This document shows, in pieces, positions 26,028 to 36,203 of a DNA stretch of 64,000 nt; positions within the stretch are counted from its first letter, which is position 1; every line of letters begins with the position of its first letter. A program made the translations under genes and the position numbers. This DNA is from Ruminococcus sp. AF31-8BH (lineage in GTDB: Bacteria > Bacillota > Clostridia > Lachnospirales > Lachnospiraceae). The notes below the pieces were generated by a model that saw only the letters and a list, made by a program, of their open reading frames with translations, did not search any database and was not told the origin of the DNA. The DNA lies in contig NZ_QTVN01000005.1 of NCBI RefSeq assembly GCF_003460605.1, forward strand, positions 219,678-283,677, given 5' to 3'.

Positions 26028-27221
26028 ATGCTGAATAAAAAATCTGTTGATGACATCAACGTAAAAGGCAAAAAAGTCCTCGTAAGATGCGACTTTAATG
26101 TACCTCTGCAGGACGGCAAAATTACAGATGAGAACCGTCTGGTAGCAGCTCTTCCTACAATCAAGAAGCTGATCGCAGATGGTGGAAAGATTATCCTTTG
26201 CTCACACCTTGGAAAACCGAAGGGAGAGCCGAAGCCTGAGTTATCTCTTGCACCTGTTGCAAAACGTCTCAGTGAGCTTCTCGGACAGGAAGTTAAATTT
26301 GCTGCTGATCCGGAAGTTGTAGGACCAAACGCAAAAGCTGCAGTAGCAGAGATGAAAGACGGAGATGTTATTCTTCTTGAGAATACACGTTACCGTGCAG
26401 AAGAGACTAAGAACGGTGATGAGTTCAGCAAGGAACTTGCTTCTCTTTGCGACGTATTTGTAAACGACGCATTCGGTACCGCTCACAGAGCACACTGCTC
26501 TAACGTTGGCGTTACCAAATATGTAGATACAGCTGTTGTTGGATATCTGATGCAGAAAGAAATCGATTTCCTCGGAAATGCTGTAAACAACCCTGAGAGA
26601 CCATTCGTTGCTATCCTTGGCGGAGCTAAGGTTTCCAGCAAGATCTCTGTTATCAACAATCTTCTTGACAAGGTTGACACTCTGATCATCGGCGGCGGAA
26701 TGTCCTATACATTCTCCAAAGCACTTGGCGGACATATCGGAAAATCCCTCTGCGAGGATGATTATCTTCAGTATGCATTAGACATGATGAAGAAAGCAGA
26801 AGATAAAGGCGTTAAGCTTCTTCTTCCTGTAGATAACAGAATCGGTGATGACTTCTCCAACGACTGCAACATCCAGGTTGTAAAACGTGGTGAGATTCCG
26901 GACGGATGGGAAGGAATGGACATCGGACCAGAGACAGAGAAGATTTTCTCTGACGCTGTAAAAGATGCGAAGACTGTTGTTTGGAACGGACCGATGGGCT
27001 GCTTCGAGATGCCGAACTTTGCTCATGGTACAGAGGCTGTTGCTAAGGCACTTGCTGATACAGACGCTACAACCATCATCGGCGGCGGTGATTCTGCAGC
27101 AGCAGTTAACATCCTTGGCTATGGCGACAAGATGACCCACATCTCCACAGGTGGCGGTGCATCCCTTGAGTTCCTGGAAGGAAAAGAGCTTCCGGGTGTA
27201 GCAGCAGCTAATGATAAATAG
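26028..27221 (+). CDS. pgk: Phosphoglycerate kinase
   Basis: Glycolytic ATP-forming kinase of 397 residues. The N-terminal [18 protein letters not shown] and the C-terminal nucleotide site [10 protein letters not shown] with [14 protein letters not shown] are typical. ATG 26028 follows AAGGAGGCATAACAAG. It follows gap; tpiA comes after a 147-base spacer with tandem repeats. No peculiarities in the active site. Confidence 0.98.
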   Translation: MLNKKSVDDINVKGKKVLVRCDFNVPLQDGKITDENRLVAALPTIKKLIADGGKIILCSHLGKPKGEPKPELSLAPVAKRLSELLGQEVKFAADPEVVGPNAKAAVAEMKDGDVILLENTRYRAEETKNGDEFSKELASLCDVFVNDAFGTAHRAHCSNVGVTKYVDTAVVGYLMQKEIDFLGNAVNNPERPFVAILGGAKVSSKISVINNLLDKVDTLIIGGGMSYTFSKALGGHIGKSLCEDDYLQYALDMMKKAEDKGVKLLLPVDNRIGDDFSNDCNIQVVKRGEIPDGWEGMDIGPETEKIFSDAVKDAKTVVWNGPMGCFEMPNFAHGTEAVAKALADTDATTIIGGGDSAAAVNILGYGDKMTHISTGGGASLEFLEGKELPGVAAANDK

Positions 27222-27230
27222 GCATTGAAT

Positions 27231-27328
27231 ACTTAATGAGGGCAAGCCACAGGCGCAGACCGAATTTAGTATGAAAGCCCACCTGACCACTTAATGAAAG
27301 CGAACCGAAGGTGAAGCTTGAATTTAGT
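27231..27328. repeat. Tandem imperfect 40-bp repeats between pgk and tpiA
   Basis: ACTTAATGAG...GAATTTAGT at 27231-27270 and ACTTAATGAA...GAATTTAGT at 27289-27328, starting 58 bases apart. The ends agree exactly and the middles vary. They may fold weakly. Confidence 0.6.
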
Positions 27329-27368
27329 GGACATGGTGATTCCGAAAAATAAAGGAGATTATATAATA

Positions 27369-28121
27369 ATGTCTAGAAAGAAAATTATTGCCGGAAACTG
27401 GAAAATGAACATGACTCCAAGTGAGGCAGTTAAATTAGTAGAAACCTTAAAACCATTAGTAGCAAACGAAGACGTTGACGTAGTATTCTGCGTACCGGCT
27501 ATCGATATCCTTCCAGTTGTTGAGGCTGCAAAAGGATCCAACATCCAGGTTGGTGCTGAGAACATGTACTTCGAGGAGAAAGGTGCTTTCACAGGCGAGA
27601 TTTCCCCGAACATGCTCACAGATGCTGGTGTTAAATATGTAGTTCTCGGACATTCCGAGAGAAGAGAGTACTTCGCTGAGACAAGTGAGACCGTAAACAA
27701 GAAAATGCTTAAAGCATTCGAGCACGGCATCACTCCGATCATGTGCTGTGGTGAGACTCTTGCTCAGAGAGAGCAGGGCGTAACTATGGACTTCATCCGT
27801 CAGCAGGTTAAAGTTGGTTTCCAGAATGTTACAGCTGATCAGGCTAAAACAGCCGTTATCGCTTACGAGCCAATCTGGGCTATCGGAACCGGTAAAACAG
27901 CTACAACTGAGCAGGCTCAGGAAGTTTGCGCAGGAATCCGAGCTTGCATCGCTGAAATCTACGATGAGGCTACAGCAGCTGCAATCCGCATCCAGTACGG
28001 CGGATCTGTAAACGCTAAAACTGCTCCGGAATTATTTGCTCAGGCAGATATCGACGGCGGTCTTGTTGGCGGTGCTTCCCTCAAAGCTGAGTTCGGCGAC
28101 ATCGTAAACTACAACAAATAA
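27369..28121 (+). CDS. tpiA: Triose-phosphate isomerase
   Basis: Interconverts dihydroxyacetone phosphate and glyceraldehyde 3-phosphate. The ATG at 27369 opens with the conserved [17 protein letters not shown]; the upstream ATG at 27318 would add 17 non-conserved residues. Catalytic His in [14 protein letters not shown], Glu in [16 protein letters not shown]. 250 residues, normal. AGGAGATTATATAATA precedes the start. A large hairpin terminator at 28188-28238 closes the block. Confidence 0.97.
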   Translation: MSRKKIIAGNWKMNMTPSEAVKLVETLKPLVANEDVDVVFCVPAIDILPVVEAAKGSNIQVGAENMYFEEKGAFTGEISPNMLTDAGVKYVVLGHSERREYFAETSETVNKKMLKAFEHGITPIMCCGETLAQREQGVTMDFIRQQVKVGFQNVTADQAKTAVIAYEPIWAIGTGKTATTEQAQEVCAGIRACIAEIYDEATAAAIRIQYGGSVNAKTAPELFAQADIDGGLVGGASLKAEFGDIVNYNK

Positions 28122-28187
28122 CCTAGATTCGTATCTCTTTAAATAATAGTAAGATATCTATATCTTACAAGTGTCCAAGCGTTGAAG

Positions 28188-28238
28188 ACGCCATAATTCG
28201 CTATTCCGGTTCTGCCGGGAGCGTTTTATGGCGTTTTT
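28188..28238 (+). terminator. tpiA terminator
   Basis: ACGCCATAA pairs with TTATGGCGT, enclosing smaller CGCT/AGCG and CCGG/CCGG stems, and TTTTTG follows. An additional stem GTAAGATAT/ATATCTTAC lies just upstream at 28149-28168. Confidence 0.8.
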
Positions 28239-28328
28239 GTTTTGATGCAGTAAGGAACTTTTAGCTAATTTTACCCAAAATACAGTTTTTCCAGGCATAA
28301 AAAATTACGCTTTAAGATCAATCCAATA

Positions 28329-28357
28329 TTGTAATCAGCTTATGATTATGGCATAAT
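28329..28357 (+). promoter_or_regulatory. Promoter of the Na/phosphate cotransporter
   Basis: TTGTAA (28329-28334), 17-base spacer, CATAAT (28352-28357). Confidence 0.5.
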
Positions 28358-28475
28358 AGTTAAGGATACGTAAAAATTGAGAAAAATCCACGTTAATAGA
28401 AAACAAAATACTTGAGAAGAAAGGTCGCACTCATGCGAAGGAGCAGAGAGGGAAGCGACAACAGAGGAGTAAAAC

Positions 28476-30284
28476 ATGGCAATTTTTTCAATGGTTTTAT
28501 CTTTGCTATGCGGAGTATCGTTTTTCTTATTTGGAATGTCATTGATGGGAGACGGACTGAAATCCGTTGCCGGCAATAAGCTGGAAGCTTTTCTTTACAA
28601 GATGACAAATACCCCGCTGAAGGGTGTTGCACTTGGAACCGGTGTTACAAGTGTGATCCAGTCTTCATCTGCCACAACGGTTATGGTTATCGGTTTTGTA
28701 AACTCCGGTATGATGAAGCTGAAACAGGCAATTGGTATTATCATGGGCGCAAATATCGGAACCAGTATCACAGGATGGATTTTGTGTCTGTCCTACATCC
28801 AGGGCTCCGGTGGAATTGCAAGCATCCTTTCCACAGCTACTATCTCAGCAGTCGTAGCTGTGATCGGTATTATTCTTCGTACATTCTGTAAGAGATCCGT
28901 ACACAGAAATATCGGAAATATTATGCTGGGCTTTGCCATTTTGATGAATGGAATGCAGATGATGAGTGGAGCTGTTGCGCCGCTGCGTGAGAGTCCTGTA
29001 TTTATCGATATGCTGACAATGTTTTCCAACCCCATTGCAGGTATCCTGGTAGGTATTGCGTTTACCGCAGTGCTCCAGAGTGCATCCGCTACCGTCGGTG
29101 TGCTCCAGGCACTTTCCGTAACCGGAATCCTTACCTTTGCAAGTGCATTTCCGATCGTTCTTGGTATCGGCGTTGGAGCTGCCTGTCCAGTACTGATCTC
29201 CGCAGTTGGAGCCAACAAGAATGGTAAAAGAACTGCCCTTGTATATCTGCTGAACGACCTGTTTGGCCTGATCCTGTGGTCCATTATTTTCTACACAGCG
29301 AATGCCATCGTTCACTTTGGATTTATGGATATGATCATGTCGCCTGTATCCATTGCCCTTCTGAATACGGTATTCCGTGTGGCAACTGTCGTTGTACTGT
29401 TCCCATTCATACCGAAGATCGAGCAGCTTGTATGCTACCTGGTAAAGGACAGTGCAGAGGAGCTGGAAGACGAGGCAGACTTCGATCTTCTGGAAGAGCG
29501 TCTGCTTAACTATCCTGCACTTGCTATTGGCCAGTGCCATCGTGCAATGAACGGCATGGCGAAGAAGCTTCGGAAGAATGTGAACAGAGCCATGAACCTT
29601 CTGAACGATTACCAGCAGGATAAATACGATAAGGTACAGCGGAAAGAAGACCTGATCGACAAATATGAGAGCCGTCTTGGGGAATACCTGATTCAGCTTA
29701 CCAAGCGTGAGATGAACACAGCCCAGACTCGTCAGACCTCCCTTTATCTGCATACCATCAATGACTTTGAGCGAATCGGAGACCATGCTTCCTATATCGC
29801 GCATATGTCTAATGAAATGCATGATAACCACACTACCTTCTCTCAGACTGCATGGGATGAGCTGAATGTAGTTATGGACGCAGTCCGTGAGGAAATCAAT
29901 ATCACCTGCACTGCTTTCATGAATGATGACAAGGAAGCCGCACAGCGCGTTGCGCCCCTTGGCGTGGTAATCACCAGACTTTGCGATGAGCTGAAAATGC
30001 GCCATGCAGAGCGTCTCAGCCAGGGCAAATGCGGTCTGGAAGAGGGAACTGTATTCAGTGATATCCTGAACAGCTTCGGCCGTATTGCGTCCCATTGTGC
30101 AAGTGCCATGACCGCGCTTATGAAGAGTGATGATGAAACGACAGATATTCACATCCATAACTCCAAGATTTATCCCACTGACAGCCTTGAATACTACAGC
30201 TATTTCAAGGAATACAGACAGAAATACGACATTGGACCGGAAGTTGAGCACAAGCTCAGCATGGAACCGGAAGAAGTAGAATAA
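28476..30284 (+). CDS. Na+/phosphate cotransporter with PhoU-like domain
   Basis: 602-residue protein: an N-terminal half with two inverted Na/Pi-cotransporter repeats (QSSSATTVMVIGFVNSG and QSASATVGVLQALSVTG are the QSS-type signatures) and about eight membrane segments, then a cytoplasmic PhoU-like helical region from about residue 330. ATG 28476 with AGAGGAG. It belongs to the NptA/YjbB group, which imports or exports phosphate with sodium. Terminator 30299-30353 follows. Confidence 0.9.
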   Translation: MAIFSMVLSLLCGVSFFLFGMSLMGDGLKSVAGNKLEAFLYKMTNTPLKGVALGTGVTSVIQSSSATTVMVIGFVNSGMMKLKQAIGIIMGANIGTSITGWILCLSYIQGSGGIASILSTATISAVVAVIGIILRTFCKRSVHRNIGNIMLGFAILMNGMQMMSGAVAPLRESPVFIDMLTMFSNPIAGILVGIAFTAVLQSASATVGVLQALSVTGILTFASAFPIVLGIGVGAACPVLISAVGANKNGKRTALVYLLNDLFGLILWSIIFYTANAIVHFGFMDMIMSPVSIALLNTVFRVATVVVLFPFIPKIEQLVCYLVKDSAEELEDEADFDLLEERLLNYPALAIGQCHRAMNGMAKKLRKNVNRAMNLLNDYQQDKYDKVQRKEDLIDKYESRLGEYLIQLTKREMNTAQTRQTSLYLHTINDFERIGDHASYIAHMSNEMHDNHTTFSQTAWDELNVVMDAVREEINITCTAFMNDDKEAAQRVAPLGVVITRLCDELKMRHAERLSQGKCGLEEGTVFSDILNSFGRIASHCASAMTALMKSDDETTDIHIHNSKIYPTDSLEYYSYFKEYRQKYDIGPEVEHKLSMEPEEVE

Positions 30285-30298
30285 GCATACGAAATACA

Positions 30299-30353
30299 AA
30301 ACACCGTCAGAGAAATGACCGGATAGAACCGGGAAATTTCTGGCGGTGTTTTT
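30299..30353 (+). terminator. Terminator of the Na/phosphate cotransporter
   Basis: ACACCG and AGAAAT on the left pair with ATTTCT and CGGTGT on the right, inner CCGG/CCGG stem, then TTTTTAT. Confidence 0.8.
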
Positions 30354-30471
30354 ATATAACAACGTAAAAAGAAAAGTACAAACTGTTCTACAAAAGAATA
30401 CAATAACAAATATCTGTGTATATAAAAATCATACACATTTTTGGATGATCGGCGTTATGTTCTCGAATATT

Positions 30472-30774
30472 TTATTTTTCGGAAGGCGTCTCCCCGTACT
30501 CTTTTTGCCTAGAAGCCCGGCTGTGATCGGCAGCCGCCGCTTTCCTCTGCATTTTTACATATTGCGTGTACTGCTCATCCGGCACATGCTCCACAATATC
30601 CTCAATGTTGCATTCCAGAATGGTGCAGATACGGTCAAGGGTAAAAATCTCAATGTTCTCATTCTTGCGGAACTTATGCAGCAGACTTTTACTCACCTCG
30701 TAATACGTATAAAGGTCATACTGGGAAATATGACGTTCTTCCATGGTTTTCCACAACCTGTCATATTTTATCAT
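30472..30774 (-). CDS. XRE-family helix-turn-helix regulator
   Basis: About 100 residues if started at ATG 30774. MIKYDRLWKTMEERHISQYDLYTYYEVSKSLLHKFRKNENI-like sequence is a Cro/C1-type HTH, with the second helix and recognition helix at VSKSLLHKFR and ending LDRICTILECNIEDIVEHVP, as in YozG/PHA-type single-domain regulators. Start upstream at 30867 would add a non-HTH stretch. Target unknown; the divergent small membrane protein at 30954 may be one. Confidence 0.8.
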   Translation of the reverse strand: MIKYDRLWKTMEERHISQYDLYTYYEVSKSLLHKFRKNENIEIFTLDRICTILECNIEDIVEHVPDEQYTQYVKMQRKAAAADHSRASRQKEYGETPSEK

Positions 30775-30953
30775 GATCAAACCCCATAACTGCGATTGTT
30801 CAAAGCAGCAGTCAGGCAGCGAACAAGCCCGAATCTGCAGCCAGGATCTACTCCTATTTATGAACAATTTGTACTTGATATATGTCTATTATCGGGGTAA
30901 AATTAAAAATATCATAGGGTCGTTATAAAGACCCTAAAAGGGAGGGAGAAGCA

Positions 30954-31166
30954 TTGAAGAAAGTATTGGAGACGGGAATTGAAGTGGTGTTTGCAGGACT
31001 TCTGGCAGGATGCCTGTTTTACTGTATGGTAGCCGGAGCTGGAACAACTGCGTATGTGATCCTGGCAGCCATTTTGTCCATAGCCATTTCCGTAACCCTA
31101 TGTGCCGGATTTCACTATATCAGGAAGCTGAAGAGGCAGCTGGAGGAGCTGGAAGAGAAGCAATAA
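30954..31166 (+). CDS. Small two-helix membrane protein, unknown
   Basis: 70 residues from TTG 30954 preceded by GGGAGGGAG. Two hydrophobic segments (about residues 8-28 and 33-52) then a charged, coiled-coil-like tail RKLKRQLEELEEKQ. No family recognised. It is divergent from the XRE regulator and 173 bases before hom. Confidence 0.55.
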   Translation: MKKVLETGIEVVFAGLLAGCLFYCMVAGAGTTAYVILAAILSIAISVTLCAGFHYIRKLKRQLEELEEKQ

Positions 31167-31211
31167 CCGGAAAACACATCGTTACTTCTGTTTTTTCTCC
31201 GAATCCCCATC

Positions 31212-31240
31212 TTGACAAATTCCACATTCTGCCATAGTAT
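31212..31240 (+). promoter_or_regulatory. hom promoter
   Basis: TTGACA (31212-31217), 17-base spacer, TAGTAT (31235-31240). Confidence 0.7.
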
Positions 31241-31339
31241 AGGAATCACACAGTGAAATGTTAATGTACGAAAGACAACTGTCTTTTTCACGCTGACGTT
31301 TAATGATTACAGAATCCTATATAAAGAAGGGAGTTCCCC

Positions 31340-32641
31340 ATGGAAGAAAAAGTGATAAACGCGGCCCTTTTGGGGCTTGGAACAGTTGGAACCGGAGTTT
31401 ACAAGGTTCTGAAAGGCCAGGAAGAGGAGATGACAACCAAGATCGGCTGCAAGGTCAAGATCCGTAAGATCCTGGTTCGAAATCTGGAAAAGGCAGCTGC
31501 GAAGGTAGACGATCCTGCAATGCTTACAAACAGCTGGGAAGAGATCAAGCAGGATCCTTCTATTGATATTGTGATTGAGTTGATCGGCGGAATTGAGCCC
31601 GCACGTACTTATATCCTGGACGCTCTTCATGCAGGCAAGCATGTGGTAACGGCCAACAAGGATCTGATCGCAGTCCATGGAAAAGAGCTTCTGGACGCAG
31701 CTAAAGCTTCCCATGTGGATCTGCTTTTTGAGGCAGCTGTGGCAGGCGGAATCCCCATTATCCGTCCTCTGAAGCAGTGTCTTGCAGGCAATCATATGAG
31801 TGAGGTTATGGGAATTGTAAACGGAACCACCAACTTCATTCTCACCAAAATGTCCCAGGACAACATGGAATTTAAGGATGCCCTGGCACTTGCCACCAAG
31901 CTTGGATATGCAGAGGCAGATCCGACAGCAGATATTGACGGATTGGATGCAGGTCGTAAGGTGGCCATTCTTGCCAGCGTAGCTTTTAATTCCAGAGTGG
32001 TATTTGATGACGTTTATATTGAAGGAATCACCAAGATTTCCGCCAAGGATATCCGCTATGCCAAAGAAATGGGCTGTGCTATCAAGCTTCTTGGCGTTGC
32101 ACGCAACACAGACACCGGGGTAGAGGCTTACGTTTGCCCGATGCTGATTCCAAACGACCATCCGCTTGCAACGGTAAATGATTCCTATAATGCAGTTTTT
32201 GTTCACGGTGACGCAGTAGAGGACGCTATGTTCTTCGGCAGAGGTGCTGGTGAGCTTCCCACAGCCAGTGCTGTAGTGGGCGATATTTTCGACATTGTAA
32301 GAAATATAGTGGCAAATTGCTGCGGACGCATTGGATGTACCTGCTATAAACAGCTTCCTGTAAAAAGAATGGAAGATACTTACAACCGTTATTTCCTTCG
32401 CCTCCATGTGGAGGACCGCTGCGGTGTGCTTGCTGAGATGACAGAGGTTTTTGCCAAATATCACGTAAGCATTGCCCAGATCATCCAGCGCGACAGCCAG
32501 AGCCAGGACGACCATCTTGCAGAGGTTGTTGTGATCACAGCCAAGGTGCGGGAAGGCGATTTCAAGACCGCAGTCCAGGAACTTTCCAATAAATCCTCTG
32601 TAAAGCGTATTTCCAAGACAATCCGCGTTTACGGAAAATAA
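31340..32641 (+). CDS. hom: Homoserine dehydrogenase
   Basis: NAD(P)-dependent enzyme turning aspartate semialdehyde into homoserine for threonine and methionine. The N-terminal ALLGLGTVGTGVYKVL binds the nucleotide, GIVNGTTNFIL and GYAEADPTADIDGLDA are active-site signatures, and the C-terminal 80 residues (HVEDRCGVLAEMTEVFAKY onward) form an ACT domain for feedback control. 433 residues. ATG 31340 follows AAGAAGGGAGTTCCCC. It stands as a single gene. Confidence 0.96.
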   Translation: MEEKVINAALLGLGTVGTGVYKVLKGQEEEMTTKIGCKVKIRKILVRNLEKAAAKVDDPAMLTNSWEEIKQDPSIDIVIELIGGIEPARTYILDALHAGKHVVTANKDLIAVHGKELLDAAKASHVDLLFEAAVAGGIPIIRPLKQCLAGNHMSEVMGIVNGTTNFILTKMSQDNMEFKDALALATKLGYAEADPTADIDGLDAGRKVAILASVAFNSRVVFDDVYIEGITKISAKDIRYAKEMGCAIKLLGVARNTDTGVEAYVCPMLIPNDHPLATVNDSYNAVFVHGDAVEDAMFFGRGAGELPTASAVVGDIFDIVRNIVANCCGRIGCTCYKQLPVKRMEDTYNRYFLRLHVEDRCGVLAEMTEVFAKYHVSIAQIIQRDSQSQDDHLAEVVVITAKVREGDFKTAVQELSNKSSVKRISKTIRVYGK

Positions 32642-32659
32642 AATTTTGAAAAATTGTGA

Positions 32660-32687
32660 TTGAAAAATTCCAGATTTTTGATACTAT
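32660..32687 (+). promoter_or_regulatory. gpmI promoter candidate
   Basis: TTGAAA (32660-32665), 16-base spacer, TACTAT (32682-32687). The leader contains a GCTGCTG/CAGCAGC hairpin near 32714-32740. Confidence 0.5.
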
Positions 32688-32774
32688 ATATAAGGAGTAA
32701 CAAACAAAAGAAAAGCTGCTGTTTCCCAGGGGATCAGCAGCCGGGAAATTTTTAATCGCATAAAGGAGAACATT

Positions 32775-34316
32775 ATGAGCAAGAAACCAACGGTTTTAAT
32801 GATTCTTGATGGATACGGCCTGAATGACAGACATGACGCTAACGCTGTTTATGAAGCAAATACCCCTGTCATGGACAAGCTGATGGCTGAGTATCCTTTT
32901 GTAAAAGGTAACGCAAGCGGACTGGCTGTAGGTCTTCCAGAGGGCCAGATGGGTAACTCTGAGGTAGGACATATGAACATGGGCGCAGGCCGTATCGTAT
33001 ACCAGGAGCTTACCAGAATCACCAAAGAGATCCAGGACGGTGATTTCTTTAAGAATGAGGCACTTCTTACAGCAATGAAGAATGCCAAAGAAAATGATTC
33101 TGCAATTCATTTTATGGGACTTCTTTCTGATGGAGGTGTTCACAGCCACATCACCCATCTTTTCGGACTTCTTCAGATGGCGAAGAATGAAGGACTTAAG
33201 AAAGTTTACGTACACTGCTTCCTTGACGGCCGCGACACACCTCCGGCATCCGGAAAAGGATATATCCAGCAGCTTCAGGCAAAGATGGATGAGCTTGGCG
33301 TAGGTGAGATTGGTGTTGTTTCCGGACGTTACTATGCAATGGACCGTGACAACCGCTGGGATCGTGTTGAGCTTGCTTACAACGCACTTACCAAGGGCGA
33401 GGGCGTTAAGGGAACAGATGCAGCTGAGGCTGTACAGGCTTCCTATGATGACGGCAAGACAGACGAGTTCGTTCTTCCGACTGTAATCGAGAAGGACGGC
33501 AAGCCGGTAGCTGTTGTTTCTGATAAGGACTCTGTTGTATTCTTCAACTTCCGTCCTGACCGTGCACGTGAGATCACCAGAGCTTTCTGCGACGATGCTT
33601 TCACAGGCTTTGCAAGAGAGAAGAGACTGGACCTCACATATGTATGCTTCACAGATTATGACGATACCATCGGCAATAAGCTGGTAGCATTCCACAAGGT
33701 TCAGCTTCACAACACATTCGGCGAGTACCTTGCAGCTCACAACATGACTCAGGCACGTATCGCTGAGACTGAGAAATATGCGCACGTAACCTTCTTCTTC
33801 AACGGCGGCGTTGAGGAGCCGAACAAGGGAGAGGACAGAATCCTTGTGAAGTCCCCGAAGGTTCCGACCTATGACCTTCAGCCTGAGATGAGCGCTCCAG
33901 AGGTTTGTGAGAAGCTTGTAGCAGCAATTAAATCTGAGAAATACGACGTGATCATCATCAACTTCGCGAACCCGGATATGGTTGGACATACTGGTGTTGA
34001 GGCAGCAGCAATCAAGGCTGTTGAGGCTGTTGATGAGTGCGTAGGCAAGTCTGTTGAGGCTCTCAAAGAGGTTGACGGACAGATGTTCATCTGTGCTGAC
34101 CACGGTAATGCAGAGCAGCTGGTTGACTATGAGACAGGCGAGCCATACACTGCTCATACCACCAACCCGGTTCCATTCATTCTTGTAAACGCAGATCCGA
34201 AATACACACTTCGTGAGAACGGATGCCTTGCAGACATCATCCCGACCCTGATCCAGCTTATGGGCATGGAGCAGCCGACAGAGATGACAGGCAAGTCTCT
34301 TCTTGTTGAGAAATAA
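32775..34316 (+). CDS. gpmI: 2,3-bisphosphoglycerate-independent phosphoglycerate mutase
   Basis: Mn-dependent glycolytic mutase of 513 residues. The N-terminal PTVLMILDGYGLN carries the first metal Asp, GNSEVGHMNMGAGRIVYQ the phosphoserine Ser, and the C-terminal CADHGNAEQLVD the metal-binding DHG. ATG 32775 with AAGGAGAACATT. It complements gap-pgk-tpiA, from which it is separated by unrelated genes. Confidence 0.98.
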   Translation: MSKKPTVLMILDGYGLNDRHDANAVYEANTPVMDKLMAEYPFVKGNASGLAVGLPEGQMGNSEVGHMNMGAGRIVYQELTRITKEIQDGDFFKNEALLTAMKNAKENDSAIHFMGLLSDGGVHSHITHLFGLLQMAKNEGLKKVYVHCFLDGRDTPPASGKGYIQQLQAKMDELGVGEIGVVSGRYYAMDRDNRWDRVELAYNALTKGEGVKGTDAAEAVQASYDDGKTDEFVLPTVIEKDGKPVAVVSDKDSVVFFNFRPDRAREITRAFCDDAFTGFAREKRLDLTYVCFTDYDDTIGNKLVAFHKVQLHNTFGEYLAAHNMTQARIAETEKYAHVTFFFNGGVEEPNKGEDRILVKSPKVPTYDLQPEMSAPEVCEKLVAAIKSEKYDVIIINFANPDMVGHTGVEAAAIKAVEAVDECVGKSVEALKEVDGQMFICADHGNAEQLVDYETGEPYTAHTTNPVPFILVNADPKYTLRENGCLADIIPTLIQLMGMEQPTEMTGKSLLVEK

Positions 34317-34374
34317 ATAAAATTGCAGTAGCTGTCCAGATGCTGGACAGTTATGGAATATTGTGTGAAAACAG

Positions 34375-34406
34375 GGTGCAGCTTCCTATAGGGGCTGCAC
34401 CTTTTT
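34375..34406 (+). terminator. gpmI terminator
   Basis: GGTGCAGC pairs with GCTGCACC and TTTTTG follows. Confidence 0.85.
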
Positions 34407-34456
34407 GTCCTCAAAAAGCATCCTGGAAAAATTTTTAAATTTCTTAAAATAGGGGC

Positions 34457-34485
34457 TTGAAAGTAAGTGGGATTTCGCCTATAAT
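34457..34485 (+). promoter_or_regulatory. Promoter of the MATE exporter
   Basis: TTGAAA (34457-34462), 17-base spacer, TATAAT (34480-34485). Confidence 0.7.
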
Positions 34486-34526
34486 CGCTCTCAAACGATA
34501 TTTTTTCTTATGGAGGAAAACTTAAA

Positions 34527-35867
34527 ATGCAGACAGATATGACTGTGGGAAAGCCCATGAAAATGCTGCTGAATTTCACCATTCCTGTTTTTATCGGTAA
34601 TGTATTTCAGCAGCTTTACAGTATGGCTGATGCGGTTATAGTAGGAAAGTTTGTAGGTACCAAGGGATTGGCGGCGGTAGGAGCCACAGGTACCATCACC
34701 TTTCTGATCATTGGTTTTCTGATGGGACTGACCACAGGATTTACCGTACTTACCTCCCAGAAATTTGGGGCAGGAAGAATGGATGAGATGCGGAAGACAG
34801 TTGGCAATGCAGCCATTCTTTCCGCCGTGATCGCGGTGATCATGACGGCGATCAGCATGCTGGGAATGCACAGACTGCTGGTTTTCATGCATACACCGGA
34901 GGATATTTTTGACGGGGCATATGGCTACATTATGATCATCTGTGCCGGAATTTTTACCCAGGTGCTCTACAACCTGGTGTCCAGTGTCCTCAGGGCTCTT
35001 GGCAACAGCAAGACACCGCTGTATTTCCTGATTTTGGCAGCAGGCCTTAATATTGTATTGGACCTTGTGTTCATTATCTTTTTCCACTGGGGTGCGCCGG
35101 GAGCTGCATGGGCAACGGTTATTTCCCAGGGAGTGTCCGGACTTCTCTGCCTGGTCTACATCTGGAAAGCTGTTCCGGAGCTTCGCATGAAAAGAGAAGA
35201 CTGGCATTTTAACAAAGACATTGCCGCGAAGCAGATCAGCGTGGGAATCCCAATGGGCCTTCAGTATTCCATTACAGCCATTGGAACCATGATGGTACAG
35301 AGCTCCCTGAATATTCTTGGTTCTTACGCGGTTGCAGCCTTTACCGCAGGAAATAAGATCGAGAATATTTTCACCCAGGCTTTTGTCGCTATTGGAACTA
35401 CTATTTCTACATACAATGCCCAGAACATCGGAGCCAGAAAGCTGGACCGTGTGCGCCAGGGCTTCCGTGCAACAGATGTGATCGGATGCGCGTATGCGGT
35501 AATTGCAGGCTTCATTCTTTTCTTCGCAGGCAAATACTTCTCTTATCTGTTTATTTCAGATAATGCAGATGTGGTCATTCCTATGGTGGATACCTACCTC
35601 CGGTGCGTGGGAATGTTCCTGGTTCCGCTGTATGTGGTAAACTGCTACCGCAACGGCTTCCAGGGAATGGGCTACGGCCTTCTGCCTATGCTTTCCGGTG
35701 TGGCTGAGCTTGTAGGAAGAGGCGTGATGGCTGTTATTGCAGCGAATAAAAAGAGCTACACCATGGCGTGCATGGCAAGTCCGTTTGCATGGGTGGTTGC
35801 CACCGTGCTTCTGATTGTTCTTTACTTCTATGTGATGAAGGATATGAAGAAAAAACTGTGCCTGTAA
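34527..35867 (+). CDS. MATE-family efflux protein
   Basis: 446-residue, 12-helix Na+/H+-coupled multidrug or metabolite exporter. FTIPVFIGNVFQQLYSMADAVIVGKFVG is the MATE first-helix signature, repeated in inverted form in the second half. ATG 34527 with ATGGAGGAAAACTTAAA. The last helices are followed by a basic tail. Substrate cannot be told. Terminator 35984-36031 lies downstream. Confidence 0.93.
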   Translation: MQTDMTVGKPMKMLLNFTIPVFIGNVFQQLYSMADAVIVGKFVGTKGLAAVGATGTITFLIIGFLMGLTTGFTVLTSQKFGAGRMDEMRKTVGNAAILSAVIAVIMTAISMLGMHRLLVFMHTPEDIFDGAYGYIMIICAGIFTQVLYNLVSSVLRALGNSKTPLYFLILAAGLNIVLDLVFIIFFHWGAPGAAWATVISQGVSGLLCLVYIWKAVPELRMKREDWHFNKDIAAKQISVGIPMGLQYSITAIGTMMVQSSLNILGSYAVAAFTAGNKIENIFTQAFVAIGTTISTYNAQNIGARKLDRVRQGFRATDVIGCAYAVIAGFILFFAGKYFSYLFISDNADVVIPMVDTYLRCVGMFLVPLYVVNCYRNGFQGMGYGLLPMLSGVAELVGRGVMAVIAANKKSYTMACMASPFAWVVATVLLIVLYFYVMKDMKKKLCL

Positions 35868-36203
35868 GGTTAGACGTTTCATTACAGTGTGCTGCCGGGT
35901 ACAGAGCGCGAATCGTGCCTGTAAATCTGGAAACACAGGAAAAATAAGGATTACAGGCATACATACAGAATATAATAAGATAGATGTGTCAGATGGAATT
36001 TTGTAACATTTTTCCATCTGGCACATTTTTTCTGTCTTTGGGGAAGAATATTTCTTTTACGTTGCAAAAGTTTGTGTAAAAGACAGAGGAAATATACATT
36101 TTAAGATGCAATTTGGAAAATATATGTTATAATAGAATAAGGTTTCGCTGTGAAGCGGCGGGACTTTGTTACAACGGTGTTTTTTTAGAGGAGAAATTTA
36201 TAC
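35868..36203. other. MATE-to-transpeptidase intergenic region
   Basis: A terminator at 35984-36031 (15-bp stem ATGTGTCAGATGGAA with TTCCATCTGGCACAT, then T-run) and an extended -10 promoter TGTTATAAT at 36126-36133 with no clear -35. Nothing else is seen. Confidence 0.6.
35984..36031 (+). terminator. MATE terminator
   Basis: 15-bp stem with one mismatch followed by TTTTTT. Confidence 0.85.

Noticed and set aside
32796..34157. Very long antisense ORF opposite gpmI
   Set aside because: Shadow of a codon-biased, highly expressed gene; no RBS or family pattern.
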